Of a DNA stretch of 64,000 nt, positions 17,137-25,866 are shown in pieces. Source of the stretch: Archangiaceae bacterium (GTDB lineage: Bacteria > Myxococcota > Myxococcia > Myxococcales > Myxococcaceae); assembly GCA_016714225.1 (NCBI GenBank), contig JADJNS010000001.1, positions 186,001-250,000 on the forward strand. The letters are read 5' to 3'. The notes beneath the pieces were generated by a model that had not been told where the DNA came from, searched no databases, and worked only from the letters and a program-made list of their open reading frames with translations. Numbering within the stretch: the first letter of the stretch is position 1; each line of letters opens with the position of its first letter. The position numbers were made by a program, and so were the translations under genes.

Positions 17137-17174
17137 CCCTCTCTTCCGTTGAGAAGAGAGGGCCGGTGAGGGCA
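17137..17174 (+). terminator. Bidirectional hairpin of the CCCTCTC/GAGAGGG repeat type
   Basis: CCCTCTCTTC (17137-17146) pairs perfectly with GAAGAGAGGG (17153-17162) over a 6-nt loop, and GGTGAGGG follows. It lies between two convergent genes and can act on both. The sequence matches the palindromic element found inside the ketosynthase gene at 52891-52932, so it is also a REP-type repeat. Confidence 0.6.
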
Positions 17175-17191
17175 GCCGCTTTATCGAGCCG

Positions 17192-17722
17192 TCAGAGCTC
17201 GCGCGACATGAGCAGGCGAAGCTTGCCGCTCTTCTTGCTCACCACGGTGGCGACGGTGGTGAAGCCGTTGGTGCGATAGAAGCTGACCGCCGACGAGTTG
17301 GCCGGGTCGACGCGCAGCGCGAGGGTCTTGCGGTTCATGTCGCGCGCGACCTTGAGGCTCTGCTCGAGCAGCTGCTTGCCGACGCCCTTCTTGCGGAGCT
17401 CGGCCTTGACCACGATGTTGCGCATGTACGAAGCGCCGGGCACCGGGCCGTCGCGCTCGACGGTGACGTAGCCGACCACCACCGAATCGATTTTGCCGAC
17501 CGAGATGAAGGGGCGGAGCTTGGTGAGCGCCTCCATCGACTCGGCGGGGGTCTCACCCCGCTCTTTCCACGGGCCGCTGGCGGAGCGCAGGCCCGAGAGC
17601 ACCTGCATCTCTTCGTCGGTCGGCGTGCTGAAGCGAACCAGCCCGGTGAAGTCTTTCGTGAGATCCAAAGTGGGGGGCACCGTCGGCACCGTCCCAGGCT
17701 CCACCTGCTTGTTGGTCGTCAA
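17192..17722 (-). CDS. GNAT-family N-acetyltransferase
   Basis: A 176-residue acetyl-CoA-dependent transferase. The start is TTG at 17720-17722, supported by a long GAGGAGGAGG Shine-Dalgarno about 9 nt upstream. The first ~30 residues are Pro/Thr-rich. The GNAT core follows: a VVVGYVTVERDG strand, motif A MRNIVVKAELRKKGVGKQLL with the R..G.G acetyl-CoA loop, LALRVDPANSSAVSFYRTNGF (motif B) and a final beta strand. The acceptor is unknown. It is divergent from the MglA-like GTPase gene, with a 15-bp palindrome in the shared upstream region. Confidence 0.88.
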   Translation of the reverse strand: MTTNKQVEPGTVPTVPPTLDLTKDFTGLVRFSTPTDEEMQVLSGLRSASGPWKERGETPAESMEALTKLRPFISVGKIDSVVVGYVTVERDGPVPGASYMRNIVVKAELRKKGVGKQLLEQSLKVARDMNRKTLALRVDPANSSAVSFYRTNGFTTVATVVSKKSGKLRLLMSREL

Positions 17723-17773
17723 AGCGACACCTCCTCCTCGTTGCGGCCCACGGGTCTGATCCTAATCACCGTT

Positions 17774-17788
17774 GCGAACAGTTCGCAC
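17774..17788. promoter_or_regulatory. 15-bp palindrome, possible operator
   Basis: TGCGAAC-A-GTTCGCA is a perfect 7-1-7 inverted repeat between the divergent acetyltransferase and MglA-like genes. It is well placed for a dimeric repressor, but no regulator gene is adjacent. Confidence 0.35.
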
Positions 17789-17906
17789 GCCTGTTCCTGT
17801 TCCCACACCCACTTGCGCCCACAACGGAGCGTGTCGAGAAACACCCGGTCGAAGGGGCGAAGCACTTGAGTGACGTACGAGGCTTTGTGGGGCAAATTCC
17901 ACGACT

Positions 17907-18611
17907 GTGCAACTGAACCACGCCCAGCGCGAGCTGACGGTGAAGATCGTCTACTACGGGCCGGGCCTCTCGGGGAAAACCACCAACCTGCAGATGGTGC
18001 ACCAGCGCACCAGCCCCGACGTGCGGGGCCGGCTGCTGACGGTCGAGACCCACGACGACCGCACCCTGTTCTTCGACCTGTTGCCGGTCTTCTTTTCCAC
18101 CTCGAGCGGCTTCAAGGTGAAGGTGAAGCTGTTCACCGTCCCCGGGCAGGTGATTCACAACGCCACCCGGCGCATCGTGCTGCAGGGCGCCGACGCGGTC
18201 GCCTTCATCGCCGACAGCCGCCGCACCGCCGGCGCCGAGAACAACGCCTACTGGAAGAACCTCTACGAGAACATGCGCGAAAACGGGCTCGACCCGGCGC
18301 AGGTTCCGCTGGTCATCCAGTTCAACAAGCGCGACCTGCCCGACACCAAGTCGGATCAGGAAATCGAAGAGACGCGCAAGAAGGGCAAAGAGCCGGTCAT
18401 CGGCGCCATCGCGGTGCGCGGCATCGGCGTGCTCGAGACGCTGCACGCGGTGCTGCAGGTCGCCTACCGCTCGCTCGAGGCGCGCGCCAACCTCACCAAG
18501 AACATCGGGCTGACCGAGCGCGAGTTCCTCACGCAGATTTTCGCCAACATGGACACGGTGGGCACCGAGCTCGAGCGCGACTACCCGGCCAAGAAGGCGG
18601 TCGCACGGTGA
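17907..18611 (+). CDS. MglA-family small GTPase
   Basis: A 234-residue Ras-like GTPase of the bacterial MglA group, which controls polarity and motility in myxobacteria. The GTG start at 17907 gives MQLNHAQRELTVKIVYYG, aligned with the start of MglA. G1 is GPGLSGKTT, the MglA-specific THDDRTLFFDLLP segment follows, G3 is VPGQV and G4 is FNKRDLP. MglA proteins are about 195 residues; here an extra ~40-residue tail ends EREFLTQIFANMDTVG. No MglB/Roadblock GAP gene is adjacent. The stop overlaps the histidine kinase start (TGATG), so the GTPase and kinase are made together, and the kinase is a plausible partner or regulator. Confidence 0.9.
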   Translation: MQLNHAQRELTVKIVYYGPGLSGKTTNLQMVHQRTSPDVRGRLLTVETHDDRTLFFDLLPVFFSTSSGFKVKVKLFTVPGQVIHNATRRIVLQGADAVAFIADSRRTAGAENNAYWKNLYENMRENGLDPAQVPLVIQFNKRDLPDTKSDQEIEETRKKGKEPVIGAIAVRGIGVLETLHAVLQVAYRSLEARANLTKNIGLTEREFLTQIFANMDTVGTELERDYPAKKAVAR

Positions 18612-20098
18612 TGGGCAACACGCCGCCCCGCGGAGTCTCGGTGCTGCAGCGACGGCTGTCGCTCTCCGAAATGCTCGACGTGCCGGGCTTCACCGAGGTG
18701 GTGAAGAACTTCGTCGAGCTGTACCGGGTGGGCATCAAGGTGTTCGACGAGCGCGGCGCCAAGCTCGCCGACATCAAGATCGGCAACGGAGACTTCTGCG
18801 GCTACGTCTTCTCCTTCCCCGAGGGCCGCACCCGCTGCACCGCCACCGTGGCGCGGGTGAAAGACGGCCCCATCGCCACCACCCACGGCGCGCGCCTGCC
18901 GGTGCTGGCCGGCGACGAAGGGCCGCGCGCCAAGGGCATGGTCACCGTGCCGTGCTTCACCGGGCTGCGCTACCTCATCATGCCGGTGCACTGGGAGGGC
19001 GACCCGATGGGCCGCATCGTCTTCGGGCCGTTCGCGCCCGACGACATGAAGAGCTTCCCCCAGTCGCTGCTCGAGATTTCCAGCGGCCTCGACGTGGCGA
19101 ACGCGCAGACGCTGGTCGAGAAGATTCGCCGGGCGCCCGAGTCGGCCCTGGCCAAGGTGATGCTGCACTTCTGCACCCTGTTCGACACCATGGTGGCGTC
19201 GGGGCAGAAGATGTTCCTCACCTCGCAGATGCACGTCGAGGCCACACTCGAGTCGAACCGCGAGCTCGAGTCGCGCAACGTGGCGCTCGAGTCGATGAAC
19301 ACCAAGCTCAAAGAGCTCGACCGGTTGAAGAGCGCCTTTCTGGCCACCGTCAGCCACGAGCTGCGCACCCCGCTCACCAGCATCATCGGCTACAGCGAGA
19401 TGCTGGCCGAGGGGCTGGCCGGCCCGATGAACCAGGAGCAGGTCGACTACGTCCGCACCATCATGGACAAGGGCGAGACGCTGCTGAAGCTGATCAGCAG
19501 CATCCTCGACATCTCGCAGATCGAAGCGGGCAAGGTGCGGCTGGCGTTCGAGCCGATCGACATCGCCGAGGTGGTGCACTCGTCGATTTCTTCGGTGCGG
19601 CCGCAGGCCACCAAGAAGGGCGTCGCCGTCGAGGCCAAGATTGCCGAGGGCTTCAAGGTGAAGGCGCTGGCCGACAAAGACCGCCTGCGCCAGGTGGTGG
19701 TGAACCTGCTCGCCAACGCGGTGAAGTTCACGCCCAAGGGCGGCAAGGTCACCGCGTTCTTGTCCGAGGTCGCGCCGCAGCCCGAGCTGAACACCGAGGG
19801 CTACCGCATCATCGTCGAGGACTCGGGCGTCGGCATACCCGCCGACCAGTTCGACAAGATTTTCCAGTCGTTCTACCAGGTCGACTCTTCCAGCACGCGC
19901 GAGTTCGGCGGTGCGGGCCTGGGGCTCTCCATCGTGAAGTCGTTCGTCGAAGGCCACGGCGGCGTGGTGCGCGTCACCTCCGAGATGGGCAAGGGCTCGC
20001 GCTTCTCGGCGATTCTGCCGGCGACTCCGCCCCAGCCCTCGGCCCAGGTGCAGCCGCCGATGATGCCGATGCCCGTCGAAGGCGCCGAGCGGTTCTGA
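18611..20098 (+). CDS. Sensor histidine kinase with PocR-type sensory domain
   Basis: A 495-residue soluble sensor kinase with no transmembrane helix. Residues about 18-190 match the PocR domain, a small-molecule-binding fold (LSLSEMLDVPGFTEVVKNF, NGDFCGYVF, RCTATVARVKDGP). A coiled coil at about 205-240 links it to a HisKA domain, where the phosphorylated His is in SHELRTPLTS near residue 250. The ATPase domain carries the N box (NLLANAVKFTPKGG), G1 (VEDSGVGIP) and G2 (GAGLGLSIVK) boxes. The ATG overlaps the GTPase stop. No receiver domain or response regulator is adjacent, so the output may be the GTPase or a distant regulator. Confidence 0.92.
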   Translation: MGNTPPRGVSVLQRRLSLSEMLDVPGFTEVVKNFVELYRVGIKVFDERGAKLADIKIGNGDFCGYVFSFPEGRTRCTATVARVKDGPIATTHGARLPVLAGDEGPRAKGMVTVPCFTGLRYLIMPVHWEGDPMGRIVFGPFAPDDMKSFPQSLLEISSGLDVANAQTLVEKIRRAPESALAKVMLHFCTLFDTMVASGQKMFLTSQMHVEATLESNRELESRNVALESMNTKLKELDRLKSAFLATVSHELRTPLTSIIGYSEMLAEGLAGPMNQEQVDYVRTIMDKGETLLKLISSILDISQIEAGKVRLAFEPIDIAEVVHSSISSVRPQATKKGVAVEAKIAEGFKVKALADKDRLRQVVVNLLANAVKFTPKGGKVTAFLSEVAPQPELNTEGYRIIVEDSGVGIPADQFDKIFQSFYQVDSSSTREFGGAGLGLSIVKSFVEGHGGVVRVTSEMGKGSRFSAILPATPPQPSAQVQPPMMPMPVEGAERF

Positions 20099-20099
20099 T

Positions 20100-21836
20100 T
20101 CAGAACGCCTTGCGCAGCACCGCCGACGCGCCGACGGTGAACAGGTCGTACGGCTGCGGGTTGGTGGGCGTCATCGGGTCGGGGTCGCTGGGCCCCGGCC
20201 CCATGCCGCGGTTCTGCAGCTGGGTGGCGATGAGCGGCCAGTTGGGGCGCAGCCCGAACGTCACGTAGACGTCGAGCTGGAACATGCCCTCGAGCAGCAG
20301 GTTGAGGCCCGGGCCGATGCTGGTGGCGAAGAGAATGGGCCCCGCGTCTTTGCTGCGGTCGATGGGCGTGTACAGCGCGAAGTCGCTCTGCACCCCGACC
20401 TTGAGCACGTCGCGGGTGATGGAGAAGCGGAACTCGGTGTTGATGCTCGCCGCGCGGCGCACGTACTCGGACCCGAACGCTCCGTGCAGGTACTCGCCCA
20501 GCGACGACTCGTCGTGGAAGCTCGACTGGTACCAGACCGCGAAGGCGTAGGCGCGCACCCAGAAGTCGTGCCACCCGAACGGCTGCACGTGGCGGTAGGC
20601 GAAGCGCGCCGACGCGAAGGGCCCTGCTCCCACCCCGCGAAACTGCTGCTGCAGCTCGGCCTCGAGCACGTGGTGCCGGTCCCACCGCTCGTTCTCGGGG
20701 TCGAAGGTGAGCTCGAGGCGCAGCGCGGCGAAGGGGCGCGTGCCGCCCTCGCCCCTCACCCCCACCGGCAGGTTGGCCGTGTCGTAGCCCAGCGGCACCA
20801 GCGAGAAGATGCGGCGGTCGAACACCCCGCCGCCGAACTGAATGCGAATGCCCTGCTGCGGCTCCCACTCGAGCCAGCCGGCGGCCTGCAGCTCGCTCGC
20901 GTAGTAGTCGACCAGGTTCAGGTCTTTGCGCAGGCGGCTGACCAGGTCGGCGCGCGCCTGCACCGCCGGGCGCAGCGACCCGCTGCCCGGCGTGCCCACG
21001 ATGGCGGGGAAGTAGTACTCGCCGTCGAAGAACACCCGCGAGAAGTGCGGGTAGAGCGAGTCGGTCACCACGTGCTTGCGCAGGCCGGCCGCGGCCGCGG
21101 CGGTGATGCGCCAGCGGTCGTCGATGAAGATGCCGCTGCGGCCCTGCCAGTTGCCGCGCAGCTCGAGGCCGTCGACGTAGCCGATGCGCACGTCGATGCC
21201 GGCCCCGGTGTCCCACTCGTGGTCGGGCAGCACCAGGTGCAGCTCGTAGGCGCGCCGCGGGTGCAGGAACTCGAAGCCCTTCACCTCGGGCAGGTCTTCG
21301 AGCTGCGGCCCGACGTGCTTGAGCGCGGTCGAGGGCACCAGCACCAGCCGCATGTTCTCGAGGCCCAGCGACTTCGAGAGCCGCGCCACCTGGCGCTCGA
21401 GGTCGGGGCGGTTGAACACGTCGTGGGGAATGTCGAGCGCCAGCTTGAAGCGAATGCTGTTCAGGGTCTGCCGGCCGCGGAACACCACCTTCTCGAGCTG
21501 GCCCTCGTCGATGAAGACCTCGACCTGGCCGTCTCTCACCTGGGTGGCGACCTCGGCGAGCTCGTAGCCGGTGACGCGCAGAAACTCGGCGAGCTGCTCC
21601 TTCACCGCGTCGGCGGTCGGCGGGTCGGGCTGCGCGTCGGCGGGGAGGTGCAGAATCGCGCGGTAGACGTCTTCGGTGAGCACCTTCTGCCCTTTGAAGG
21701 TGAGCCAGTCGGCCGCGTAGGGCGCGGCGTGGCCGGTGATGACCAGGCCCGCGTCGGGCACGTCGGGCTGCGCGAAGGCCAGGCCCGGCAGCAGCAGCGC
21801 GACGAGGCAGAGGGCACGAGGGCTGGGAGGGCTCAC
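20100..21836 (-). CDS. Omp85/BamA-like outer-membrane beta-barrel protein with POTRA-like region
   Basis: A 578-residue outer-membrane protein. The start is the GTG read at 21834-21836, which has GGAGAG just upstream and gives a good signal peptide ending LLLPGLAFAQ; a longer upstream frame has no signal. After the signal, residues about 30-170 look like POTRA modules (VFIDEGQLEKVVFRGRQTLNS with the typical turn into an RPDLERQVARL helix). The remaining ~400 residues are alternating beta strands with aromatic girdles, ending in VGASAVLRKAF, a barrel-terminal strand with C-terminal Phe. It may insert or translocate proteins, or be a plain channel. It is convergent with the kinase gene (1-bp gap). 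Confidence 0.75.
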   Translation of the reverse strand: MSPPSPRALCLVALLLPGLAFAQPDVPDAGLVITGHAAPYAADWLTFKGQKVLTEDVYRAILHLPADAQPDPPTADAVKEQLAEFLRVTGYELAEVATQVRDGQVEVFIDEGQLEKVVFRGRQTLNSIRFKLALDIPHDVFNRPDLERQVARLSKSLGLENMRLVLVPSTALKHVGPQLEDLPEVKGFEFLHPRRAYELHLVLPDHEWDTGAGIDVRIGYVDGLELRGNWQGRSGIFIDDRWRITAAAAAGLRKHVVTDSLYPHFSRVFFDGEYYFPAIVGTPGSGSLRPAVQARADLVSRLRKDLNLVDYYASELQAAGWLEWEPQQGIRIQFGGGVFDRRIFSLVPLGYDTANLPVGVRGEGGTRPFAALRLELTFDPENERWDRHHVLEAELQQQFRGVGAGPFASARFAYRHVQPFGWHDFWVRAYAFAVWYQSSFHDESSLGEYLHGAFGSEYVRRAASINTEFRFSITRDVLKVGVQSDFALYTPIDRSKDAGPILFATSIGPGLNLLLEGMFQLDVYVTFGLRPNWPLIATQLQNRGMGPGPSDPDPMTPTNPQPYDLFTVGASAVLRKAF

Positions 21837-22006
21837 GACCTCTCTCCATGTTGCCGCTGCCGCTCGAGCTGACCCAAGCGATTTTCCCTTGGGGAAGGGC
21901 GAGGTCTCACTCGGGAAACGCGAGACCGGTCTTCCCGGCAGCGCCGCGCAGCAGCGTCTGCGGAACCGCCCACTGGAATTGTCGCTCACGGCCCATGGGC
22001 ATTCCG

Positions 22007-22012
22007 TATCAT
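22007..22012 (+). promoter_or_regulatory. -10-like element
   Basis: TATCAT lies 10 nt before the ATG at 22023, with no Shine-Dalgarno between. This favours 22023 over the in-frame ATG at 22011. Confidence 0.35.
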
Positions 22013-22022
22013 GACGGGCGAG

Positions 22023-22790
22023 ATGAACGTGATTGCGCTCGGGCTGGTGCTGGCCGCTTCAGCCACGGCCCCCAAGCTCGCCATGCCGTCGTGGCAGCGC
22101 GTCGAGGTCACTCCCGAGCTGGGAGCGTTCTACGCCGACCATCTCGCCCGGGCGCTGCGCGCGAACGGCCTCGACGTCATCACGTCGGAAGAAATCTCGG
22201 CGCTGCTGGGCGTCGAGCGCGAGAAGCAGCTCTTGGGCTGCTCCGACGGCTCGAGCTGCATGGCCGAGCTGGGCAACGCGCTGGGCTGCGGCGCGGTGGT
22301 GCGGGTGAGCGTGGCCCGGCTCGACGCCTCGCTGCGCGCCAACATCTCGGTGCTCTCGGCCATCGACGGCGCGGTGAAGGCCGAGACCTCGGTGACCGCC
22401 GACGGGCAAGAGCGCTTCTTCTCCGAGCTCGACGGCGCCGCCGCGCGCCTCGCCGACCAGCTCACGCCCAAGACCGGTGGCCAGGTGCGCAAGCTGTTCT
22501 GGGTGCCCGCCGCGGTCGGCGCGCTCGCGCTGCTGCTCGGCATCACCGGCGAGGTGGTGGCGCAGGTGACGTACGGCCAGCTCGACTCGGCGGCCAGCTA
22601 CTCCGAGGCGCAGCGGCTGGCCCAGCTCGGCAAGGGCGCGCAGGGCCTGGGGGCGGTGCTGTTCGTCGCGGCGGGAGTGGGCGCTGCCGGCGCGGCGCTG
22701 ATGTACGTGCTGGGCGGCCCGCGCGAGGTGACGCCGACAATCGAGGTCGCTCCCACCGGAGCGAAGGTCGGCCTGCTGCTGCGCTGGTAG
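22023..22790 (+). CDS. Exported membrane protein of unknown function
   Basis: About 255 residues. The N terminus is a signal-like helix (MNVIALGLVLAASATAP). Residues about 25-150 form a soluble domain with VTSEEISALLGVEREKQLL and CSDGSSCMAELGNALG, a pattern I associate with myxobacterial exported proteins that precede a membrane segment; the two Cys may form a disulphide. The C-terminal part has two hydrophobic segments (VPAAVGALALLLGITGEVVA and GAVLFVAAGVGAAGAALMYVLG) separated by a Ser/Ala-rich loop, and ends in a short Val-rich tail. I do not recognise the family. It is convergent with the next lipoprotein gene, 9 bp away. Confidence 0.65.
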   Translation: MNVIALGLVLAASATAPKLAMPSWQRVEVTPELGAFYADHLARALRANGLDVITSEEISALLGVEREKQLLGCSDGSSCMAELGNALGCGAVVRVSVARLDASLRANISVLSAIDGAVKAETSVTADGQERFFSELDGAAARLADQLTPKTGGQVRKLFWVPAAVGALALLLGITGEVVAQVTYGQLDSAASYSEAQRLAQLGKGAQGLGAVLFVAAGVGAAGAALMYVLGGPREVTPTIEVAPTGAKVGLLLRW

Positions 22791-22799
22791 TCGCGCGGG

Positions 22800-24914
22800 C
22801 TACGGGCCGAACGTCACCACGTAGCTCGTCCACCTCGCCGCGGCCTGCGCCTGGCCACGCGTCAGCGTCAGCTGGCTCGCCGAGAAGTCGCTGCCGCCGT
22901 TGAGCGTGTGCGCGGCGACGGCGTCACCCGGGGCGTTGCCCGAATTCAGCGCCGACTCACCGGCGCCCTGGCCCGCACCCGAGAGCTGGCTCGACGAGAA
23001 CACCAGCGTGCGCGTGACGTCGACCGGTGCCGGCAGGGTCACCACCGCGCTCGAGCTGCCCTGCGCCATGGTCGCGGTGAACACGCTCACCGAGCCCAGG
23101 CTGCCCAGGTACACCCGCTCGGCCTCGACGTTCGACACCTCTTCGTCGGTGCAGGCGGCGGGCGGAGTCATGCCGAAGCCGCGGGCGAAGCCGAGGCTCG
23201 ACCCGGCGCTCTCCGAGCGCACCGCGCGGCTGCACAGCTCGTCGGCGCCCGCGCCTTTGAGCTGGTGGGTCGACAGCACGAACGGCGTCGCGCTGCTCAG
23301 GCCAGCGGGCGGAGTCAGCGCCGTGCTCGACGAGGCGGCGCCCGAGCTCAGCATCGCGCTCGCCGCCTGCACCGTGGCGCCGGTCAGCGTGACCAGCTGC
23401 ACCGACACCAGGTAGCCGTTCGAGCCCGAGAACGAGCACGCCTCTTTCCACTGCAGGGTGACGCCGTTCGGGCCCCGCTTGGCGGTGACCAGCGAGGTGG
23501 GGCCGAGCACGGTGGTGTCGGTGCTCTGCGAGACCAGCACGAAGGCGTTGCTCGCGCCGGCTCCGGTCAGCGGCACGAAGGTGCTGGTGCCACCGTCGTT
23601 GGGGCAGGCCACCGTGGCGCGCTGCACGGTGAGCCCGGTCTCCATCTCGAGCGTCTGCCAGTACAGCTTCACGTCGCTGCCCGCCGCGCGGCGCACGCAC
23701 ACCACCTGGGTGGCGCCCGGGTCGCAGCGCATCGATGACGCGGCCATCGAGCTGCTCGCCGAGGTCACCTGGTGAAACACCGCCGTGGTCGAGGGGCTCA
23801 TCAGCGCCGGAGCGCCGACCAGGCACCCGCTGCTGGCGGTGGTCGCGTCGAACAGGCAGTTGCCGCTGCGCACCAGCGGCCGGGTCACGTACGCCTGGCC
23901 GGCCGGCGTCAGCGCGCCGCTCGACGCGGTGAAGGTGTACGAGGTGCCCGTCCACGCCTGGCCGTAGAAGGTCACCTGGCTCTGCCCTGAGGCGATGCTG
24001 ACGTTGCCCACGCTCGAGCCGCTGCAGGTCGGGCTGGTGAAGAACTTGAGCGGTGAGTGCACCACCGGCGCGGTGAGCAGGTTCACCGTCACCGGCGCGC
24101 CGGCCACCACCGGCGCCGAGAGGGCGTCTTGCTGCTGCACGGTGATGGCGTGGCAGCTGCCGGCCTGGGCGTTGGTCTGCGCGGCGGTGGTGATGACGAG
24201 CTTCGTCGCGGTGCCGGGCAGCACCGTCTCGTTCACGGTGGTGCCGGTGACGCCGCCCGCGGTCGCCGAAACCTGGTACGCGTTGGGCGTGGCGCTCTTG
24301 AACCAGAAGGGGGTCGAGCTGGTGCCGCTGCCCACCACCACCGCCGTCGTGCTCGAGGTGCAGGTGGGGTTGTTGAAGAGGGTCAGGCCCGAAGGCATGG
24401 CGCTCAGCGCGATGCTCAACGCCGAGCCCTGATTGAGCGGCTGGTTCGCCGGGTCGCGAACCTCGAGCGTCACCTGCGCCGAGCACGCGCCCGCCATCAC
24501 CGACTGGTTGGCGCCCGCGGTGACGGTGAGGTGCGGCTGCATCGGCTGGCCGCCGCCCGCGGTGGCACCGCCTCCGGCCGTGGCACCGCCACCCGCGGTG
24601 GCGACACCGCCGGCGGGCCCGCCGCCTGCGCCCGCCGTGGCGCCACCTCCTGCGGTGTTGCCGCCGCCGAAGCCGCCGAAGCCCCCGGCCTGCGAGCCGC
24701 CGGCGTTGGCGACTCCGCCGCCCCGCCCGCCCGCGGTGGCGCCGCCGCCGAACCCGCCGCTGCCTTCGGGCAGGCACGCGCCCCCGGCGCAGATGAAGCC
24801 GGGCGAGCAATCGGCCGAGGTGAGACAGCCGAACGCGCCGGCGTCGTACGCGCCGTAGGGCTGGCACTCGCAGGCGCCGAGCACCGTCAGCGCGAGGGGA
24901 ATTAGACGTCGCAT
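22800..24914 (-). CDS. Lipoprotein with Gly/Ala-rich linker and Ig-like domains
   Basis: About 704 residues. The ATG read at 24912-24914 gives MRRLIPLALTVLGAC with a lipobox Cys; an earlier TTG is possible. A small Cys knot follows (CLTSADCSPGFICAGGACLP), then about 75 residues of low-complexity Gly/Ala/Thr repeats of GGGATA type, a flexible stalk. From about residue 130 the sequence is a series of beta-sandwich, Ig-like stretches rich in Ser, Thr and Val, with VTAGANQSVMAGACSAQVTL and similar strands repeated. No catalytic motif is visible. It is likely displayed on the cell surface. It follows the SDR gene on the same strand after 64 bp. Confidence 0.75.
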   Translation of the reverse strand: MRRLIPLALTVLGACECQPYGAYDAGAFGCLTSADCSPGFICAGGACLPEGSGGFGGGATAGGRGGGVANAGGSQAGGFGGFGGGNTAGGGATAGAGGGPAGGVATAGGGATAGGGATAGGGQPMQPHLTVTAGANQSVMAGACSAQVTLEVRDPANQPLNQGSALSIALSAMPSGLTLFNNPTCTSSTTAVVVGSGTSSTPFWFKSATPNAYQVSATAGGVTGTTVNETVLPGTATKLVITTAAQTNAQAGSCHAITVQQQDALSAPVVAGAPVTVNLLTAPVVHSPLKFFTSPTCSGSSVGNVSIASGQSQVTFYGQAWTGTSYTFTASSGALTPAGQAYVTRPLVRSGNCLFDATTASSGCLVGAPALMSPSTTAVFHQVTSASSSMAASSMRCDPGATQVVCVRRAAGSDVKLYWQTLEMETGLTVQRATVACPNDGGTSTFVPLTGAGASNAFVLVSQSTDTTVLGPTSLVTAKRGPNGVTLQWKEACSFSGSNGYLVSVQLVTLTGATVQAASAMLSSGAASSSTALTPPAGLSSATPFVLSTHQLKGAGADELCSRAVRSESAGSSLGFARGFGMTPPAACTDEEVSNVEAERVYLGSLGSVSVFTATMAQGSSSAVVTLPAPVDVTRTLVFSSSQLSGAGQGAGESALNSGNAPGDAVAAHTLNGGSDFSASQLTLTRGQAQAAARWTSYVVTFGP

Positions 24915-24978
24915 TCGAAGACCCAACCAGTGTGTCAGGTCGCAGGCGGCGGCGCAGCCGGCGGCGAGCGCTCTGGTG

Positions 24979-25821
24979 CTACTCGACGCGGCGGGGCGGG
25001 GCGTCGCCGGCCGGCAGGGGCGCCAGCGCGCTGCGGAAGAGGTTCGCCATCACCGCGGCCTGCAGGGTGCGCGGGGCCAGGCGCAGCATCACGTTGTTGA
25101 GCCAGTTGAGCGCGCCGGGAATCACGAAGCGCTTGCGGGCCATGAACGCCGACAGCGCGGCGCGGGCGCAGACGTCGGCGTCCATCATGCCCACGTCGCC
25201 CTTCTTGAACTTGCGCCCGGTGCCCGACTTCTCGCCCATCTCGGTGGCGATGCCGCCGGGCGCGAACACGGTGAGCGAAACGTCTTTGCCGGCCAGCTCT
25301 TCGGCGAGCGCCACGCCCCAGGTGTTGAGCAGCGCCTTACAGCCCGCATAGAGCGCCTGATACGGGGTGGGCACGGTGCCGGCGAACGAGCTGATCACCA
25401 GCGCTCCGCCGCCCGGCGACCGCTGCAGCTGGTGGTGCAAGAGCGCGTGCGCCAGCTGCAGCACGCTCACCACGTTGGTGTGCAACATCGCCTGCTGCTC
25501 GGCGAACGAGAAGTCGAGGTGGTGGCCGAAGTAGGTCACTCCGGCGTTGAGAATCGCGGCGTGAATCTCGCGGCCCTCGGTGGCCTGGTTGAACACCCGC
25601 GCCCCCTCGTCGGGCTTCGACAGGTCGGCGGCGATGCAGACCACCTGGGTGCCGCCGGGCTCGAGCTCTCTGGCCAGCTCTTCGAGCCGCTCTTTGCGCC
25701 GCGCCACCAGCACCAGGTGCCCGCCGTGAACGGTGGCGATCTGCCGCGCCATCTCGCGGCCGAGACCGGCCGAGGCGCCGGTGACGAGCGCGTACTTGCC
25801 TTGGAGTGAGAGTCGCTGCAT
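24979..25821 (-). CDS. Short-chain dehydrogenase/reductase
   Basis: A 280-residue NAD(P)-dependent oxidoreductase of the SDR superfamily. The cofactor motif is VTGASAGLGREM, followed by a VLVARRKERLEEL strand whose Arg residues favour NADPH. NAG is in AILNAGVTYFG, the catalytic Ser is in VISSFAG and the Tyr/Lys pair in YAGCK. A cofactor-loop segment (FAPGGIATEM) follows. The ~40-residue C-terminal helix (LNNVMLRLAPRTLQAAVMANLF) is hydrophobic and may be membrane-associated, as in SDRs acting on lipids. Substrate unknown. It is divergent from the small acidic protein gene. Confidence 0.9.
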   Translation of the reverse strand: MQRLSLQGKYALVTGASAGLGREMARQIATVHGGHLVLVARRKERLEELARELEPGGTQVVCIAADLSKPDEGARVFNQATEGREIHAAILNAGVTYFGHHLDFSFAEQQAMLHTNVVSVLQLAHALLHHQLQRSPGGGALVISSFAGTVPTPYQALYAGCKALLNTWGVALAEELAGKDVSLTVFAPGGIATEMGEKSGTGRKFKKGDVGMMDADVCARAALSAFMARKRFVIPGALNWLNNVMLRLAPRTLQAAVMANLFRSALAPLPAGDAPPRRVE

Positions 25822-25866
25822 GTGCTAGACCTCGCTGCGCCTGAAGGGGACAGCAGGAGCCGTACC

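Noticed and set aside
24541..24760. Repetitive Gly/Ala-coding stretch as a tandem DNA repeat element
   Set aside because: It is in frame within the lipoprotein gene and encodes a flexible stalk; no independent element is needed.
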